Source of the DNA: Heterocephalus glaber
Lineage: Eukaryota; Chordata; Mammalia; Rodentia; Bathyergidae
Length of the DNA stretch: 64,000 nt
NCBI RefSeq assembly: GCF_000247695.1
Contig: NW_004624781.1
Span: forward strand, 11,638,632-11,702,631
Direction: 5' to 3'
Numbering within the stretch: position 1 is the stretch's first letter; the number at the start of each line of letters is the position of its first letter. Positions 1-12,649 of this stretch are shown piece by piece. A program made the translations under genes and the position numbers. The notes under the pieces are model-generated. The model did not search any database. It saw only the letters and a list, made by a program, of their open reading frames with translations, and had not been told where the DNA came from.

Positions 1-131
1 GTCTTAATGGTGTAGCTTGAGGCCCTAACACTAAAGCTACCAGTTAGGGACTTTGCCTCCATAGAGTTCCAGCAAAAGTACCTTCAAAGAGACAGAGAGA
101 AACAAATACTAAAAAACAAAACCCTGGACCA

Positions 132-220
132 TGGGCCGGGGATTTAGCTCACTGGTTTTGCTGCCTGCTGCGCAAGCACAAGGACCCAAGTTTGATCCCC
201 AGTACCAAAAAAACAAAAAG
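132..220 (+). mobile_element. ID-type SINE with target duplication
   Basis: The element shows the internal pol III A box (TTAGCTCACTGG) and a B box (TTTGATCCC), then ends in CCAAAAAAAC. It is flanked by a perfect 13-base direct repeat AAACCCTGGACCA at 119-131 and 221-233, the target site duplication of an L1-mobilised insertion. The intact duplication suggests a fairly recent insertion. Confidence 0.93.
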
Positions 221-1034
221 AAACCCTGGACCAGCACATGCAATTAAAATTGTTTCACCTGAAAGAAAAAGAAAACCAATATTTTCCATCAACGACATGA
301 TAGCATGGTTTTGCCCTGTTTCTTCGTGGCAATACAGTATTCAAAAGGCTTCTGTTTGATGTAGTAAATGTTGCTTTTAAAATAAGGCCAGAGGAGAGGA
401 GACAGTTGTGTAGTATCAGTGTACCTGCTCCAGTGGGCACTCTTCCACACACTAACTCCAGGTTTTGAAGAGAACGTGTCAGAGGGTTCATGCAGAGCAT
501 GCAGTAAAAATGGACAAACTGGTTACCAGGGAGGCCTCTCTTCCAGCTTCCACCTCCTCCCCGAGTAGACAACACCTGCTGGAGAGACGACAGTCCCAAC
601 TCACTCACAGGACGAGGTCTGGAGTGTTACCCTGTCCACCACTGTGTGCCCAAGAACAGACAAGGCCAGGCCCGGAGACGGCTGGTCATGAGGTTTCCTG
701 GGTGTCTGGTAAAGGCTGCTCCACTCACCATACAGGCAGCTGCGGAGGCCTCCTGACCCTGGAGTTCAGTCTTCCCCCCACTTGACCACAAGGATCAAGT
801 GTGTGAGGCCTCTCTCCCACTTCCTCCTCTCTGAGATGCTAGCCCTGCTGTGGGCGTCCCCTAGAAAAAAAATGCTGGTTTCTTTCAATCATGTTTGTGC
901 CTATTTAGGGTTACCCATTAGGCTTAGCTACTAAATGCTGTCTTGATACAAAAGGGTTATCATGACTTCAACCCTCTTTGATTTTCTGATAGCTCCCTCA
1001 ACTCTAGCAAAATGCGACCACTGTCCTTAAGAGA

Positions 1035-1170
1035 TAGGTGATGGTGGTGATACGAGCTAGCATTTATGGATGCCATGGGCACAAAGAATGTGCCCAAGTT
1101 CACACAGAGTGTAAGAAGCAGCAGGCAGGGAGCCGACCCTGTGCTCTAGAGTTTGCAAAGCGACTCTCTA
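1035..1170 (+). repeat. Probable MIR fragment
   Basis: The order 'AGCATTTATGGATGCC ... GTGCCCAAGTTCACACAG ... AAGCAGCAGGCAGGGAGCCGA' follows the MIR consensus (start of a MIR, then CCAAGGTCACACAGCTAGTAAG and the later GGATTTGAACCC region), but it is heavily diverged. Confidence 0.5.
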
Positions 1171-1379
1171 CACTTCACCTTCAAGCTTGTACTCAGCTCT
1201 TTTTTCTTTTCCTTTGCAAACAGTTTTTGCTTTCATCACCAATTTGTGTGCTGTAAGCTAGTGTAACAAGATGAAATGACCTAGAGGGTAGTACCCCCTC
1301 TTCTGTCCCTGGTACCTGGTCATGCTGCTCCTTGACATGTGGTAGCAGGACTTGCGGCTGGATGGACCTGTGTACATGA

Positions 1380-1525
1380 AACATGGGTGTTGTGAGCATG
1401 GTGTACATGCAAGTATGCTATGCATGTGCTCTGGGAGCATGTGTGGGGTGTGCAGTTGTGTGTGCATGCTATGCCTGTGTGTGTAGTGTGTGATGTATGT
1501 AGTATGTAGTACATGTAGCATGACT
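1380..1525. repeat. TG-rich low-complexity tract
   Basis: This is an imperfect purine-pyrimidine alternating tract (GTGTG, CATG, TGTATG units). The open frames on its minus strand are rich in His, Thr and Cys only because of the repeat. Confidence 0.7.
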
Positions 1526-3140
1526 TAAGATGGGAGCAGTCATTGGCATTAAAAGGGACCTGCTATTCTGAGCTCCAGCTGTGACAGGAAGATGTGCCCA
1601 TAGCAGCTGCTAGCGATCATAGTGCATCTCCATCCAGTGTGAAACACGCTGCCACCACTTGTAAAGTGGATTTGAAAACCTTGCTGTTTTGAAGTACCAT
1701 AGAGTGTGAATGGTACACCTTCATTGAAAATTGGAAGAATTCACTTATGCCAGTGACAATTTCACGCTCATTCAAGCTACCTTAAGTGAAAAAAATCACA
1801 CGTGGGCCAACGCTGGATAGCTGAGAGGGTGTGTGCAGGACAGTCACTGAATATCAAAAAGCACTTCGGACTTTAGGTGCAGAAACCAGAAGGGGGAAGG
1901 CAGTGTTGTACATCTTGTTTGGAAGTCTACATGGCCATTGTGTTTTGCCCTCAGTTCTGTGTGTGACTTACATAAAAATCAGTAGCTTCAAGATAAACAC
2001 CCAGGATATACATTTCCTTTTGCTGGGAAAAAAATGACATTTATTAGATATAATACCATGCTGATTGATGTTCAGAGGTCGCACCTTCTTAAAATAAATC
2101 TGACAGTCTCTTCGCTTGGTCCAGAGCCTTCCTGCTCCTATCTCAAAACTGCTTCATATCCCCAAAAGCCCCACTGCCTTTTTCTACATTTTCCTTTCCT
2201 ACTAAGTAATAGCCACCAACTGTAGCTCTTTCCCCTTGGGAATGAATACAGAAACAACTGTGCTTCAGCTGTCAGGAAATACTGCTAGCTAATCTCTGGT
2301 TGAGCTTATACAGTATAATTAAGGATGGAAATGTTTCCTTCACCAGCAAGTTTAAAGAGCGTACAGTCAGAGAAGGAATCAGAAAAACTCATGTCATTTG
2401 TCTGGTGTTTCTGTGCCTGGCTGGACTGATTGTCTTAGATGTGCATTGTAAAAGAAAATTAACAAAAACATCATTGAGCTGCAATACCAAAATATACCTA
2501 TAAAATATCTGAAGGCTCTGAACTTGCCAGATCTATGGTTTGGCTATTACAGACAGGGTTTGTCCTGGAAAATGAGAGTTGAGGAACTAAAGTAGAATTT
2601 GTCATCTAAGAGTTGGTCACAAATCCTTCAAGATCTTACAATCTTAAAATGATTAGAATGACAACTTTTGTGTCTCACAAGCCTAAATAGCTTGCTTGTG
2701 CTTTTTAATCGAAACCAGACCCTTCTCTGATCTCTCATTTAAGGTCCAAGGAAGCCTGGGGAGGCCTCCTTGAAGTGGAAAAGACCCAGAGGTGGAATGA
2801 GCAGACAGGCGGGGTCATCATCTTCACCCCCTGAAGTAATCTGGGCACCAGGAAAATTGTGGTTTCGTGACTCAGTGTTGCCATGACCGTGGATGTGTTG
2901 TCTTGTATGGCTCCTTCCACAGGGATATAAATGCATTTCCAAAGCTTAAAGTTAAAAGTTTTTTCCAGTCTTTCACCATGAATCCAAAATCTGTTTGGTC
3001 GGGGAATATTTCTTAAATGACACAACTGACTATTCAATAAGCAGTAACTGATCTTCAAAAAACCACCCAAGCTAATGGAAAGAAACAGTGGGTTCCTTCT
3101 CCTGGTAAACTCTTGTGACCTACCTGGATTCTTGTGACTT

Positions 3141-3151
3141 TGACCTACTTC
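3141..3151 (-). promoter_or_regulatory. Candidate ROR response element in the RORA intron
   Basis: On the minus strand the sequence reads GAAGTAGGTCA. The ROR monomer element is an A/T-rich stretch followed by RGGTCA (WAWNTRGGTCA), so this matches at every position except the first. Binding by RORA or REV-ERB would make it an autoregulatory site. That is inference, because an 11-base motif arises often by chance. Confidence 0.3.
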
Positions 3152-4659
3152 TGGGCATCTTCCTTCTTCCAACTGGTTTTTGTGATGGTACAGCCAGGAG
3201 GGCATGGAAATTGTGCAACTGGAGTTAACAATCAATGGTTTACCTTTTAGGCAGGAGACTTTGGCCTTTTAAAAAGGACTGTGCCAAACAGAATATTTTG
3301 AATTATTTATTCAGTGACTTATAAGGCTATATTTCAAGCATACGTGGGACCACGCTCCTCAGCACAAATAGATCTAAACAAATGTCCTATTTGTTAGGAA
3401 AGCCCTTTTCTTTGTCGATGGATTTTTGTATTTGGACTTGGAATTCAATCACCAGCTCTGTTCATTTTTGTAGCATTATATGTTTCCATTATTTTTAAGC
3501 TTAAAATTGAAATACCAGGATTATAAAATGGGTATAGTTTGTGGTGTGCATATGCAGGTGTGACCTTAAAAGCTGTAAAATGGAGTGGTTATCTCTTGGG
3601 CTTAGGTGTGAGAATTCTTCTGGCGTGATTGTGTAAGGCTGTGTTACGAAATGGCAGTAAGTATTTCTAATGTTTTTGGTTGAGCAGAAACTAGATAAGA
3701 TCTCCAGAATTGGTCTAGTTTTAAAGATATTTTCTGTTGTGTGAAAAACAAACTTTGAACGATGACAGGAGACCTGACCCCAATGTTCTGAACTGTGAGG
3801 AAAGGAAGACTTAACCTAAATGTGGCTGTATTTGTTCTAGGTAAGGGGAAAAAAGGAATTGCTATCTAGAGTGAGGTTGATCACTAGAAAAGATTAGATG
3901 CAGTCCTATAAATCAGATGACATTTTGCATCTAGTGTTATCCAGGATTACATGAGGGACACCTAATGTTGGAAAAGAAGTTATTAGGAATTTCCCTTGAG
4001 CATACTCTAACCAATTAGTAATATAAAATGGGTTCTTCTTCCTTCTGGTATGAAATGACATTTATTGTACACTGAAAGATTCAAGAGAAGGATTTAGTTT
4101 ACTGCAGTTTTGCTTGGTTACTACATGGTTACCCAAAACAGTCAGGAGTCAATTGCTTTAAATTTAGGCATTTTTGTGCATTATGTGAGGTTGGAGAATT
4201 CCAAAACTCAAACCCATCCACTGTTCCTCTACATGAAAAATCTGTTCTCTGTCTGATTTGACAGGATTTCTCTGTCGAGGGACAGACGTGCTCATCTGGA
4301 TTTGGCTTTTAGCAAAGATACATATGCATCAAGAAATGTGAGTCAGTTCCTTTGGAAAGCTTAATCTTGTAGGGATGGAAACATATTACAAAGGATTAAT
4401 ATTCAGTTCCCAGTGTCAGAAGTACCTGCGTATTCACAGAAAGCCACATGAAAAGATGTGCCTGGCTTCCTTTTTCTTCCGAGATTTCCTGTACGTACGG
4501 CTCAGCTTTCTCTGAATTCATTTGGGACATTCTGGCCCGCGTTTTAACTCTTACGTACCTAAGCGTTACATAGAGAGTCAAAGAAGATGGCCCAAGTTCC
4601 ACACCTTCGGTGTTGCCTAATTTTAGTGTACAAATGTTTGGCACTAGTTGTTTGAGGTA

Positions 4660-4680
4660 GGTGTGTGTGTGTGTGTGTGC
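4660..4680. repeat. (GT)n microsatellite
   Basis: About ten uninterrupted GT units are visible, likely polymorphic. Confidence 0.9.
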
Positions 4681-5284
4681 ATGTGTTTGGCAGGTATTTA
4701 CAATTATTTTTTTGAAAAATGGTTTTCTACGGCTGTTTTCAGTGGAAATCACCATCAAGTTAAAATCTAAGAGGTGGCTTACCAAAAGGTAAAGTGCAGA
4801 GCACTGTGGAAAGCGGGGACAGTGTACTCCAAGTCACGTGACTTCACACGAGGCGCGAGGTAATGTGGGGAACGCGCACGTTCACTGTGTTTAACAAGTG
4901 GAAATTGCACCATTGTCCTGATGCCACAGCAAGACCACGCGCCCTGGTCCAACAGTTAAGTTCGGTGACTGTGTGTGACAGCTCTCACAGGGAGGTGACT
5001 TCTCCACGTAATTGCGTGCTTTTCCCTCCGATTCATGCTAAGATACCAACGGCTACACTCTCATCCGTCCTCAGGAAGGCATTTTGAAAATTATTTTTTA
5101 AAACTCCATCAAGTTTGCAGATGAAAATATCAGTACTGTGTATTTTTTCTTTCTGTTGTGGGCAGCGAGGGTGCTGCATGCAGGTTCTTGCCAACAGCGC
5201 TATATACCAAGCTCCTAAAGCTTCCTGGTTAGGCAGAGTTTTCATCTTCAAAGAGATTTGAAAGCTTTCATTTACCAGCACTTG

Positions 5285-5400
5285 CCTAGGAGGTAAGGGT
5301 TATTCCCATTTTATAGGTGGAGGGAGTGGAAGTATGAGTTACCGGCCTGGGGCCACCCAGGGAGCCAGGTGTCAAAGGGTGACTCAGCAGGGGACTCATC
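5285..5400 (+). repeat. MIR fragment
   Basis: The 'ATTCCCATTTTATAGGTGGAGGGAGTGGAAGTATGAGT ... GGGCCACCCAGGGAGCCAGG' order follows the MIR 3' half (CCCATTTTACAGATGAGGAAACTGAG ... CACAGCTAG). Confidence 0.55.
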
Positions 5401-5574
5401 TCTTAGCTAGATGGCTCCTCAGCCCTTCTCTCTAGTGCCATTCCCCTCAAGAGCTCCACATCACTGGTAACATAAATCTAGAGGCATCAAATAATCCAGA
5501 AAAGAAAAGAGACACGAAGCCTGTCTATTCTGTGGCTGCGTCTCCACTTCAACCCTGGGAAATCTAGACATGAT

Positions 5575-5735
5575 GAAGGAGGATTGCAAGTCCCAGGCCA
5601 TCTTGGGAAACTTAGTGAAACCCTGTCTCAAAAGGATAAGGGCTGTGCTAGGGATTTAGTTCAGTGGTGCCGCCGCCTGACTCACAAGCCCAAGGTTCTG
5701 AGTTCGATCCCTGGTACCAAAAAAAAAAAAGGAAA
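5575..5735 (+). mobile_element. B4-like (B1 plus ID) SINE
   Basis: A truncated B1 3' part (GAGGATTGCAAGTCC ... AACTTAGTGAAACCCTGTCTC) runs straight into an ID-type half (GGGATTTAGTTCAGTGG ... GTTCGATCCCTGGTACC) and an A tail. This is the B1+ID arrangement of B4-type composites. Confidence 0.8.
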
Positions 5736-5739
5736 AAGA

Positions 5740-5830
5740 AAAAAGGCTGGGAATATAGCTCAGTGGTAGGCAGTGAGGCCCTGGGTTCAATCCCCAGTAC
5801 CACCACCAAAAAAAAAAAAAAACCTAATTA
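5740..5830 (+). mobile_element. ID SINE, second tandem copy
   Basis: A second ID unit begins within the A tail of the preceding SINE (GGCTGGGAATATAGCTCAGTGGT) and has the older GTTCAATCCCCAGTACC end with a long A tail. Its mid-portion is shortened relative to other copies. Insertion into a pre-existing A tail is the likely origin of the head-to-tail pair. Confidence 0.85.
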
Positions 5831-6801
5831 GGTCAAAATCATTCAAAACTGTGTAAAATTCTACAAATATCGGGTAATTGTTTTTGTTGCCAGAAATGAC
5901 AACCAGACTGCTTACGGAAGGGGTAGGACTTTTCTAATTAGGGGTCTAATTGTTTCAGTGATGTGCAGCAAGGATTAAATGGTGTCACAAAAGAATCCAA
6001 AATCAAGGGAAGAAAAGACTGTACTGGAGGAGAAACTAGCATTATATGTTGTGTATATTTAGTAGATGAAATGGCAAAACAAGCTGATTATTAGTTTTCA
6101 TCACATGCAGCTGGACCACTGAACACGCAGGGGCTGGGAACACGGCCACGATGTCCTGAGCCACTGCCCTGCATGGACATGGGGGGCGATGACAGAGTGG
6201 GAGAAGCCATTTCACACCCCCAGAGCACACGGTCATTTACACTCAGGAGCTGAGGTCACCACCTCCAGAAGGGTGGTTTGAAAATTTGGGCAGTCACATC
6301 AGAAAAAGCCTCTCTTCCTCCCAGCCTCTCGGCAGCCCCCATAGCCAGGTGAAGTTCAGCCCCTCCCCTTGCCCTCTCCGCTGGGTTCCCTTGGGCAGGG
6401 CCCAACCTGCTTGGTCACCTTTGGGGGCCACCAAACTGCAAAAGCTCAGAGCTCACAGAGTTGCTCCAGGGAATGAGGTGGTGACTCTACACCCACCCTC
6501 TAGCCAGCCTTGACACACAGGCCTCAGAAGCCTTTAATACCCCGGCAGTTGTTAGACAGGGGATGAAATGAAGTGACTAATCCATGAAGGACTCGAGCCA
6601 TTTTACTGAAAATAAAATCAAATGCCTTAGGGTTTTTCTTTTTAATCTTTATTGGTTTTCCTGCTTGCAAAAGTAATACATGTTGGTTGTAAAAATATAT
6701 ATATTTTTTCAAACATCAGAGAAACGTGTACCCTAACAAGTGTCAAGTCCTCTATATTCTCAGCTCTCCAGCAAAAAGCTGCCAACAGCCAGCAGTAAAA
6801 G

Positions 6802-6830
6802 ATTATTATTATTATTATTATTATTACTAT
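6802..6830. repeat. (TTA)n microsatellite
   Basis: About nine to ten ATT units in a row, giving a poly-Ile or poly-Tyr look to chance frames on either strand. Confidence 0.9.
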
Positions 6831-7234
6831 GTAAGACATAGTTCTTTTCTGCTTTTGCAAGATACACAACAGTGGTTGACCTGCTTGTTCTCGGTGTGGA
6901 CGCCAAGTCTGTCCACTGGCCATGTCCTGGTGGGCCAGCAGGGACCCTGCCATCCAGCCCACTTCGGCTAAGTTAGCGGTAAGCACGTGAGCGAGCGAGA
7001 GAGAGAGATTCCTGGCCTAACATCAGGTCCGTACCGTGAGCTATTTCACTATTACGAGGGACAGATCCCTGTGCCATGGCAGACCCTGAGTGCCAGTGCT
7101 CTGAGGGATTGTGGGGGCTGTCACAGCATTTGGAGGATAAGCAGCTTTTCTCCATCCTCACTTTGGAAAGAGCTCTAAGTCTGGAGAACAGAATTTCATT
7201 TTGCCGTAAAGCAGGATCCCTTATCTTCAACAAC

Positions 7235-7460
7235 AATAGTAATAACCACTGTTTATTGCATGCCCACTATTTCTAAGAACCGGGTAGTGTGCACATAGAG
7301 CAAATACATGTATGTAAAGATCCTCCAGATGCCAGCTCGCTCGTGACTTGTATCATCAGATCTTCCAGTATCAAACTGGGGCTCAGAGAAGGTAACTAAT
7401 TTGCCCAGCCTGAAGGATGGTTAAACCTTGGTTGGCATCAGTCACTTTACGGTCCAATAT
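7235..7460 (+). repeat. MIR element
   Basis: The 'AATAACCACTGTTTATTGCATGCCCACTAT ... GGGGCTCAGAGAAGGTAACTAATTTGCCCA' order follows the MIR consensus over most of its length, with the moderate divergence expected of an ancient mammalian SINE. Confidence 0.65.
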
Positions 7461-7712
7461 TCCAGGTAGAATTTTGCAAAATGGAGGAAAAGGGCCAAAA
7501 TATTTTTGGTTATTTTCAGTTTCAAAGTAGGCAAATAACTCTCAGGAAAAGGTCCTAATATCAGCTCCCAAGTGGTAAGTTTAAACAAGTGACTTAGCTG
7601 GGGTCTTTTGCTCCTCAGTAATGATTGTGTACCAAGAGCAAAATCATTTTTATTATGAGAACAACTTAGCCTGGTAGTGTAGCATAGTGAGAAATTAAAA
7701 AGCAGACAACAT

Positions 7713-7880
7713 GTTGGGCGTAGTGGCCTATACCTGTAATCCCAGCACTCAGGAGGCTGAGGCAGGAGGATCGCTGGGAGGTCTAGGCCAGCCTGTGCTA
7801 CATAGTGAGTTCAAGGCCAGCCTGAACTACTTAGCAAGACCCTGTCTTGAAAAAACAAACAAAAAGAAAAAAAAAAAAAC
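7713..7880 (+). mobile_element. B1-type SINE
   Basis: It starts GTTGGGCGTAGTGGC, has the 7SL-derived core CTGTAATCCCAGCACTCAGG and GAGGCAGGAGGATCGC, an internal duplication (CATAGTGAGTTCAAGGCCAG), and ends in an A-rich tail from about 7850. Confidence 0.93.
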
Positions 7881-8194
7881 AAACCTTACTTTTAAACAAA
7901 ATGACAAAGTGTCCCCAAATCTGAGCCTTTCCACTTAACTGTCTGAATTTGACAATTTATTAAGCTTCTCTGATCTTCAATTTTTACATATATAAAACAA
8001 ATGCAGCAATAAAGTAATGATGATGGTAACCATAGTATCTATTGCATAGGGCTGTCGGTGATAATGCCTGACACATGATGAGCATAAATATGGATTGGAT
8101 ATCATGAGTGATTAGCAACCCACTGTATTGTCAAAGAGAACAGTCCTGACCCACAGAATGAAGGGATGTGTGCCTCTCTTGATTAACTTTATTT

Positions 8195-8279
8195 ATTTTT
8201 TTTGGTACTGGAGATCAAACTTGGGTCCTTGCGCTTGCGAGGCAGGTGACAGTACCACTGAGCTAAATCCGCGACCCTC
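8195..8279 (-). mobile_element. ID SINE, antisense, with target duplication
   Basis: Reading the minus strand gives the ID sequence with GAGCTAAAT-type A box complement and a T-run tail on the + strand. A 10-base direct repeat AACTTTATTT lies at 8185-8194 and 8280-8289. Confidence 0.92.
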
Positions 8280-8376
8280 AACTTTATTTTTTAATGATTT
8301 GGGGGAATGGGCATTGCTGTCTGGACCATTATACCTCGCAAGATATTCCTGAGGACTCTGTTATAATAAAAACTAT

Positions 8377-8462
8377 GGGCCGGGCATTTAGCTCAGTGGT
8401 TTCGAGGCCTGCTGCACAAACACAAGGACCTGAGTTCGATCCCCAGTTCCAAAAAAAAAAAA
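8377..8462 (+). mobile_element. ID SINE
   Basis: GGGCCGGGCATTTAGCTCAG through GAGTTCGATCCCCAGTTCC and an A tail. Both the A and B boxes are kept. Confidence 0.93.
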
Positions 8463-11400
8463 CTAAAAAGCAAACATTTTATATTAGCACATGTACGGTG
8501 CTTGGTGACCACCCAGAGCAAGGACCACTTGGTTAATTAGCATGCTTGCCTTCCAGGATTCCCTGCTGCCCCTCGTCACCAGCTCCAGAATTTGGCCTCT
8601 GCAGGTGTGCAGAGTCTGCTTAACTTACTTAGGGTGCATGAGAGAGCAAATCATTTAGATAACAGAGCTGAAAATGTGGACAAATTAGAATTTTCCATTA
8701 GCAAGACTGTGAAACCAATTCATGGTGAGAGAGAGAGGTCTTGCGTCAGATACTCCATTGCACAATAACCCTCTTTGCTGGGATCAATATGTATGTGTGC
8801 TAATTTAATCAACATACTTGTGAAGGTTGGCAGTGGTGGTGCCTGATAGAACTGATCCTTTGAAATGCTGGCTGAGCTCATGTATGCAGCATTTATATGG
8901 AAGAGACTCATCATTTATGTTGAAAATATTATTTTAGGAAGACAACGCTGCCCAAGAGAAGATAGAAAAGCTGGCAGGATGGGAAGTAAAGGGCTTCTTT
9001 TCTGTGGGACTGAAAAACCTAAATTTATGGGATTAAACTGCCTTCCTTTGGAAAAATATATGCAAGATGTGGCTTAGATTTTCCCCCCCTCTTTGATTCT
9101 GTAAATTGGGTGATGGGACGGGCTCTTGTGGATTGCTGGATTAACTGGAGAGATGCCTAAGTGTCCCACTCCCTTCTGCAAATGTTTGCTTTCTGGAAAT
9201 ATCAACACATGTGAGTGAGTGATGAGCTTGCACCCGGAGGGCTTGCTTTTGGAGCAGCTGGGTTTCAGTCATTTCGTAAGGAGCACTTACAAAGGAACAA
9301 GTGAGCACAGAGGGCTGAGCCAGGACAGCAGTTTGATCTGACCTGGGAGAATTCTGAACCTGTCTGGAGAAACCTTTCCATCCCTACCATGACACTTCTA
9401 GTGATGCATAATCCAATTCTTGAGCCAGCACTGCCCACCAGAGCTCAGCACAAACACAGTGGAACAGGGACACTCAACTTGTTCTTAGTCCACTCATCCT
9501 AAGCTTCGTGGCTCCATACAGCATGTGACGTCAGAGCCTGGGTACCCCTGAGATCCGAGAGACCTTGGAACTTAAGCAAGGCCAATCACCAAGGAGACAG
9601 GAGCCTGACTCGGACCAGCAGTCCTGTAACCATGGCACCAGACTGCAGGTCTATGCTGCTCTCACCAGGCCATGAGCCATCCCAAAGCAGCAATGCTGGG
9701 CCGGGGTTTCTGCCTGCCAAAGCAGACATATCTTCCACTTTGAGGACACTGGAACCCTCAGCAGGCACTTTGGTCACTGGCTTAAGCATCATTCGCTCAT
9801 GATTCACAATCCGCTAAGAGCCAGCCAGGTGATCAACAATATGTCATTTTCAGTTTGATCCAGATACAGTTTTGCTCATTGCTTCCCGTGCGGCCTCCCC
9901 GGGGCCTTTGTATTTGCCTAAAGGCCTAACCACATATGCTTGGTCTCCCCACTCTTAAAGAGGGGATGAAGCTAATTCATGAAAGGCCCAAATTGAAGAT
10001 GAGCGTTGTTCTCGCTGCCTCAGATAGTTCTGCTGCTGGCATAAACTGGGGCCTCAAGAGGTTTGCTTATCTCCAGTTTCTGCAACAACAGCTTGAGTGG
10101 AAACACTGGTGGAAGCAGCTCCATGTTGGTCTTTATTTCACATATAAATTTATTTCTGTTCAATAGGTGGTCCAAGTGCTTTGTGTTGTGTAATTATCCT
10201 ACTCCTGGTGGGTCAGGGTGAAGGAGACTCGTTCTCATTACAGCCTAACCCATGTGGGAAAATCCAGACAATAACTCTCAGCTGATATCACCTTTGAAAA
10301 TTTCTTACTGCTTGGCTTCTGTGAGTCTGGAAAATGCCGGGCCTAACTCTTCCTCCTGAGCAGTGCAGTCAGTCTGTGGCACAAACCTTTCCCTTGACTG
10401 TGTTAAAAATATTAGAAGGGCCATTAAAGATGATGCATGATTTCATATTTCCTAAAGAAAGTGAGGCAGACTTGCAAATGACAATGTTTGCTAAATGCAA
10501 CCTCAAACATACTAAGTTGCATAACCCAGAATATACCTATTAGAACTATTATCGGGGTGTGGATTAGCTCCGGATTATACCAGTCCCCATTGCGGGGAGT
10601 TAGCAGGACCCATAGTTTCTAAGGAGGTGGCTTCTTTTGTGCTCTAAGTATTGAGTACAGCATCACATCATATCCGAAGTACACATCTGCAGAAATTCTC
10701 TCGGGATGTGAGGTTATATTAGAGGAGCAAGGAGTGGGTATTGCATCACGTGATATCATGTGTCATTGCTCCGTGTGAGGCATGGAGGGAAGCAGAAACT
10801 GTATAAAAAGGAAGTAGACTCAGGCACTTGCGGTTGAGTTTGTGTGCATAATTTAGCTGATAATCTGACATGATATCCAGCAGTGAAAACCATGGAAAGT
10901 AAAGGAAGCAGAATGGAACATTCCAGGTAAAACGGTGACCATGGCCAGGCTGTCTGAACACCTCAGATTGGTCCTCTTTATCTCACAAGTAAATTTGGTA
11001 TTATAGATGCTCTAAGAACTTTCTTTTGTCTAGTTATCCTATTCCTTAAATTACTATTTAAATTCTTTATTATGCTCTCACTCAAGATATAATGTGTTTG
11101 CCTAGAAATGTGCTGTGCCATATTTGAGAACACTGGTTTAATGTATGCTAATTATTTGATTAGTCTTCCAGCATGAGGTATCTTTAAATAAGCGGGTGAA
11201 TAGACACATGCACACTGTACCAAGAAATCAACTTCAAACACACGAAAAACTAAGCAGAACCATATCCTACTTGTCATGATTCATCACTATTAAATTCAGA
11301 TGAGATATTAACTTATGGCTGAAAGATTTTGACTGTATACAAGTGAAGTACTTTTTAATAGATGACAACTACGTTAATCTTTTTTAAAGATGAATAAAGA

Positions 11401-11891
11401 ATTATGAACTTACCATCATATGTAAACCACCAGTATTTTGAATTGGACCATTTTCCTGAGTACACCTGACTTTTTTGAGTATATTTTTCTCAACCAGCTA
11501 CAAGACTCAGCCAAGACAGACTAATGACCTTTTAAAAATAATGATGGAAAGTGATATCGGAGGAAGCATTTTACTATCTGCTTTGCTCTGAGCCTTAAAC
11601 TGCGAACTCTCCAGTTCTTGAAGGCATTGAAATGCTGATTCCAGTCTTCTTGTGGGTTCTTAAACACCTTCTCAAATGACCCATTTTAATAACCCGAAAG
11701 CTATTATATAACGAGCAGCCATAATTTAGTCCAGGGCTCTAGGGGGACCCTCACAGTTCAGCAATGAATAGTTAATGCAGTATAATGTTTAGCAGGTTAT
11801 TAGTTTTCACTATACAAATGCTGATCAGGGAACGCTTTTATAAGGTGTTTAAAAGAAAATGTAATTAACTGGTTGCGTGCTTCTGTTGCAG

Positions 11892-11977
11892 CTCAAATTG
11901 AAATTATTCCATGCAAGATCTGTGGAGACAAATCATCAGGAATCCATTATGGTGTCATTACATGTGAAGGCTGCAAG
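11892..11977 (+). CDS. RORA: RORA window exon 1: first zinc finger of the DNA-binding domain
   Basis: This 86-base exon lies between TTCTGTTGCAG and GTAAGC. Its first two bases (CT) complete a codon begun in an upstream exon, so the preceding residue is Ala or Ser depending on the isoform; the rest codes from Gln-Ile-Glu-Ile-Ile-Pro-Cys to Cys-Lys. It holds finger 1: cysteines at 11912, 11921, 11963 and 11972 in the nuclear-receptor spacing C-x2-C-x13-C-x2-C. The P-box (CEGCKG), which reads the AGGTCA half-site, spans the junction with the next exon. An 86-base first-finger exon ending after the P-box Lys is what RORA is known to have. No start codon for the protein is in the window. Identification is close to certain from the residue string [19 protein letters not shown]. 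Confidence 0.98.
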
Positions 11978-12649
11978 GTAAGCCTTTTCAATTGTTGTTG
12001 TTTCTATTAATGTTACAATGTAGCTCTCTGGTTTCTATTTTTTACTAATATGTTTTAAATTTCAACTCCTCAGAATTCTGAGTGATGGGAAATGACAGGA
12101 TGGAGCAAATATTGAATATTAAGTTACAATTAACCACTCACCAGTCCAATTGTTTAAATACAGGGTGACCAAAAATTGCATATTTTTTGTTAACTTTTAT
12201 GATACAACAGGAAATATAAAAATGACAATTATATCACATTTATTCAGTACAAGAACTGACTAGTCGAAATGACGCTTGCCCGAGCAAAACTCAGGATAGT
12301 CAGTATGTAAACAAACATGATGCTGGGGGTAAAATGTTAAGTGGTTAAAGAAGCTATGTGCTTTTACTCCTTCCCAGAGAGGATCTGGAGACTGAAGAAA
12401 GGTTTTGAGCTTTGTTTATGTTTGCCACTTCCAGTCCTTGAACTGACTGAAGCAATGAGCTGTCTGGTTATCTTTTGTAAAATCTAGACTGCTATCCTGC
12501 CCCTGCTACAAAGTGTCTAAAAAGGTATTTCCAGTAAGTTTACTCAATTTGTTTGAGTCTCACTGTTCACTACACACGTTAACACATCCAATTGGTTATG
12601 GGAAGGCCTCCCGGAAGAACTGAATGCTAGAGCTGGTGCCGCCATTTGC

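Larger units (their letters stand above)
1..11891 (+). other. RORA: RORA intron upstream of the first zinc-finger exon (partial)
   Basis: This stretch precedes the exon at 11892 and ends in a normal acceptor (TTCTGTTGCAG). I see no conserved exon in it. It contains ID SINEs (132-220, 5740-5830, 8195-8279, 8377-8462), a B4-like SINE (5575-5735), a B1 (7713-7880), old MIR fragments (1035-1170, 5285-5400, 7235-7460), a (GT)n run, a (TTA)n run and much unique AT-rich sequence. The isoform-specific first exons of RORA are known to lie tens to hundreds of kilobases further upstream, and none was recognised here. The 900 bases before the exon (about 11040-11890) are repeat-free and AT-rich, the composition often seen in conserved non-coding sequence, but conservation cannot be judged from one sequence. 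Confidence 0.85.

Noticed and set aside
2735..3235. 166-codon open frame on the minus strand
   Set aside because: No domain, signal or family resemblance; it lies inside an intron without splice support. Treated as chance.
1..11891. First exon of the short RORA isoform 4 (start MMYFVIAAMK)
   Set aside because: I searched by eye for the expected start codons and donor and did not find them; in other mammals it lies further upstream.
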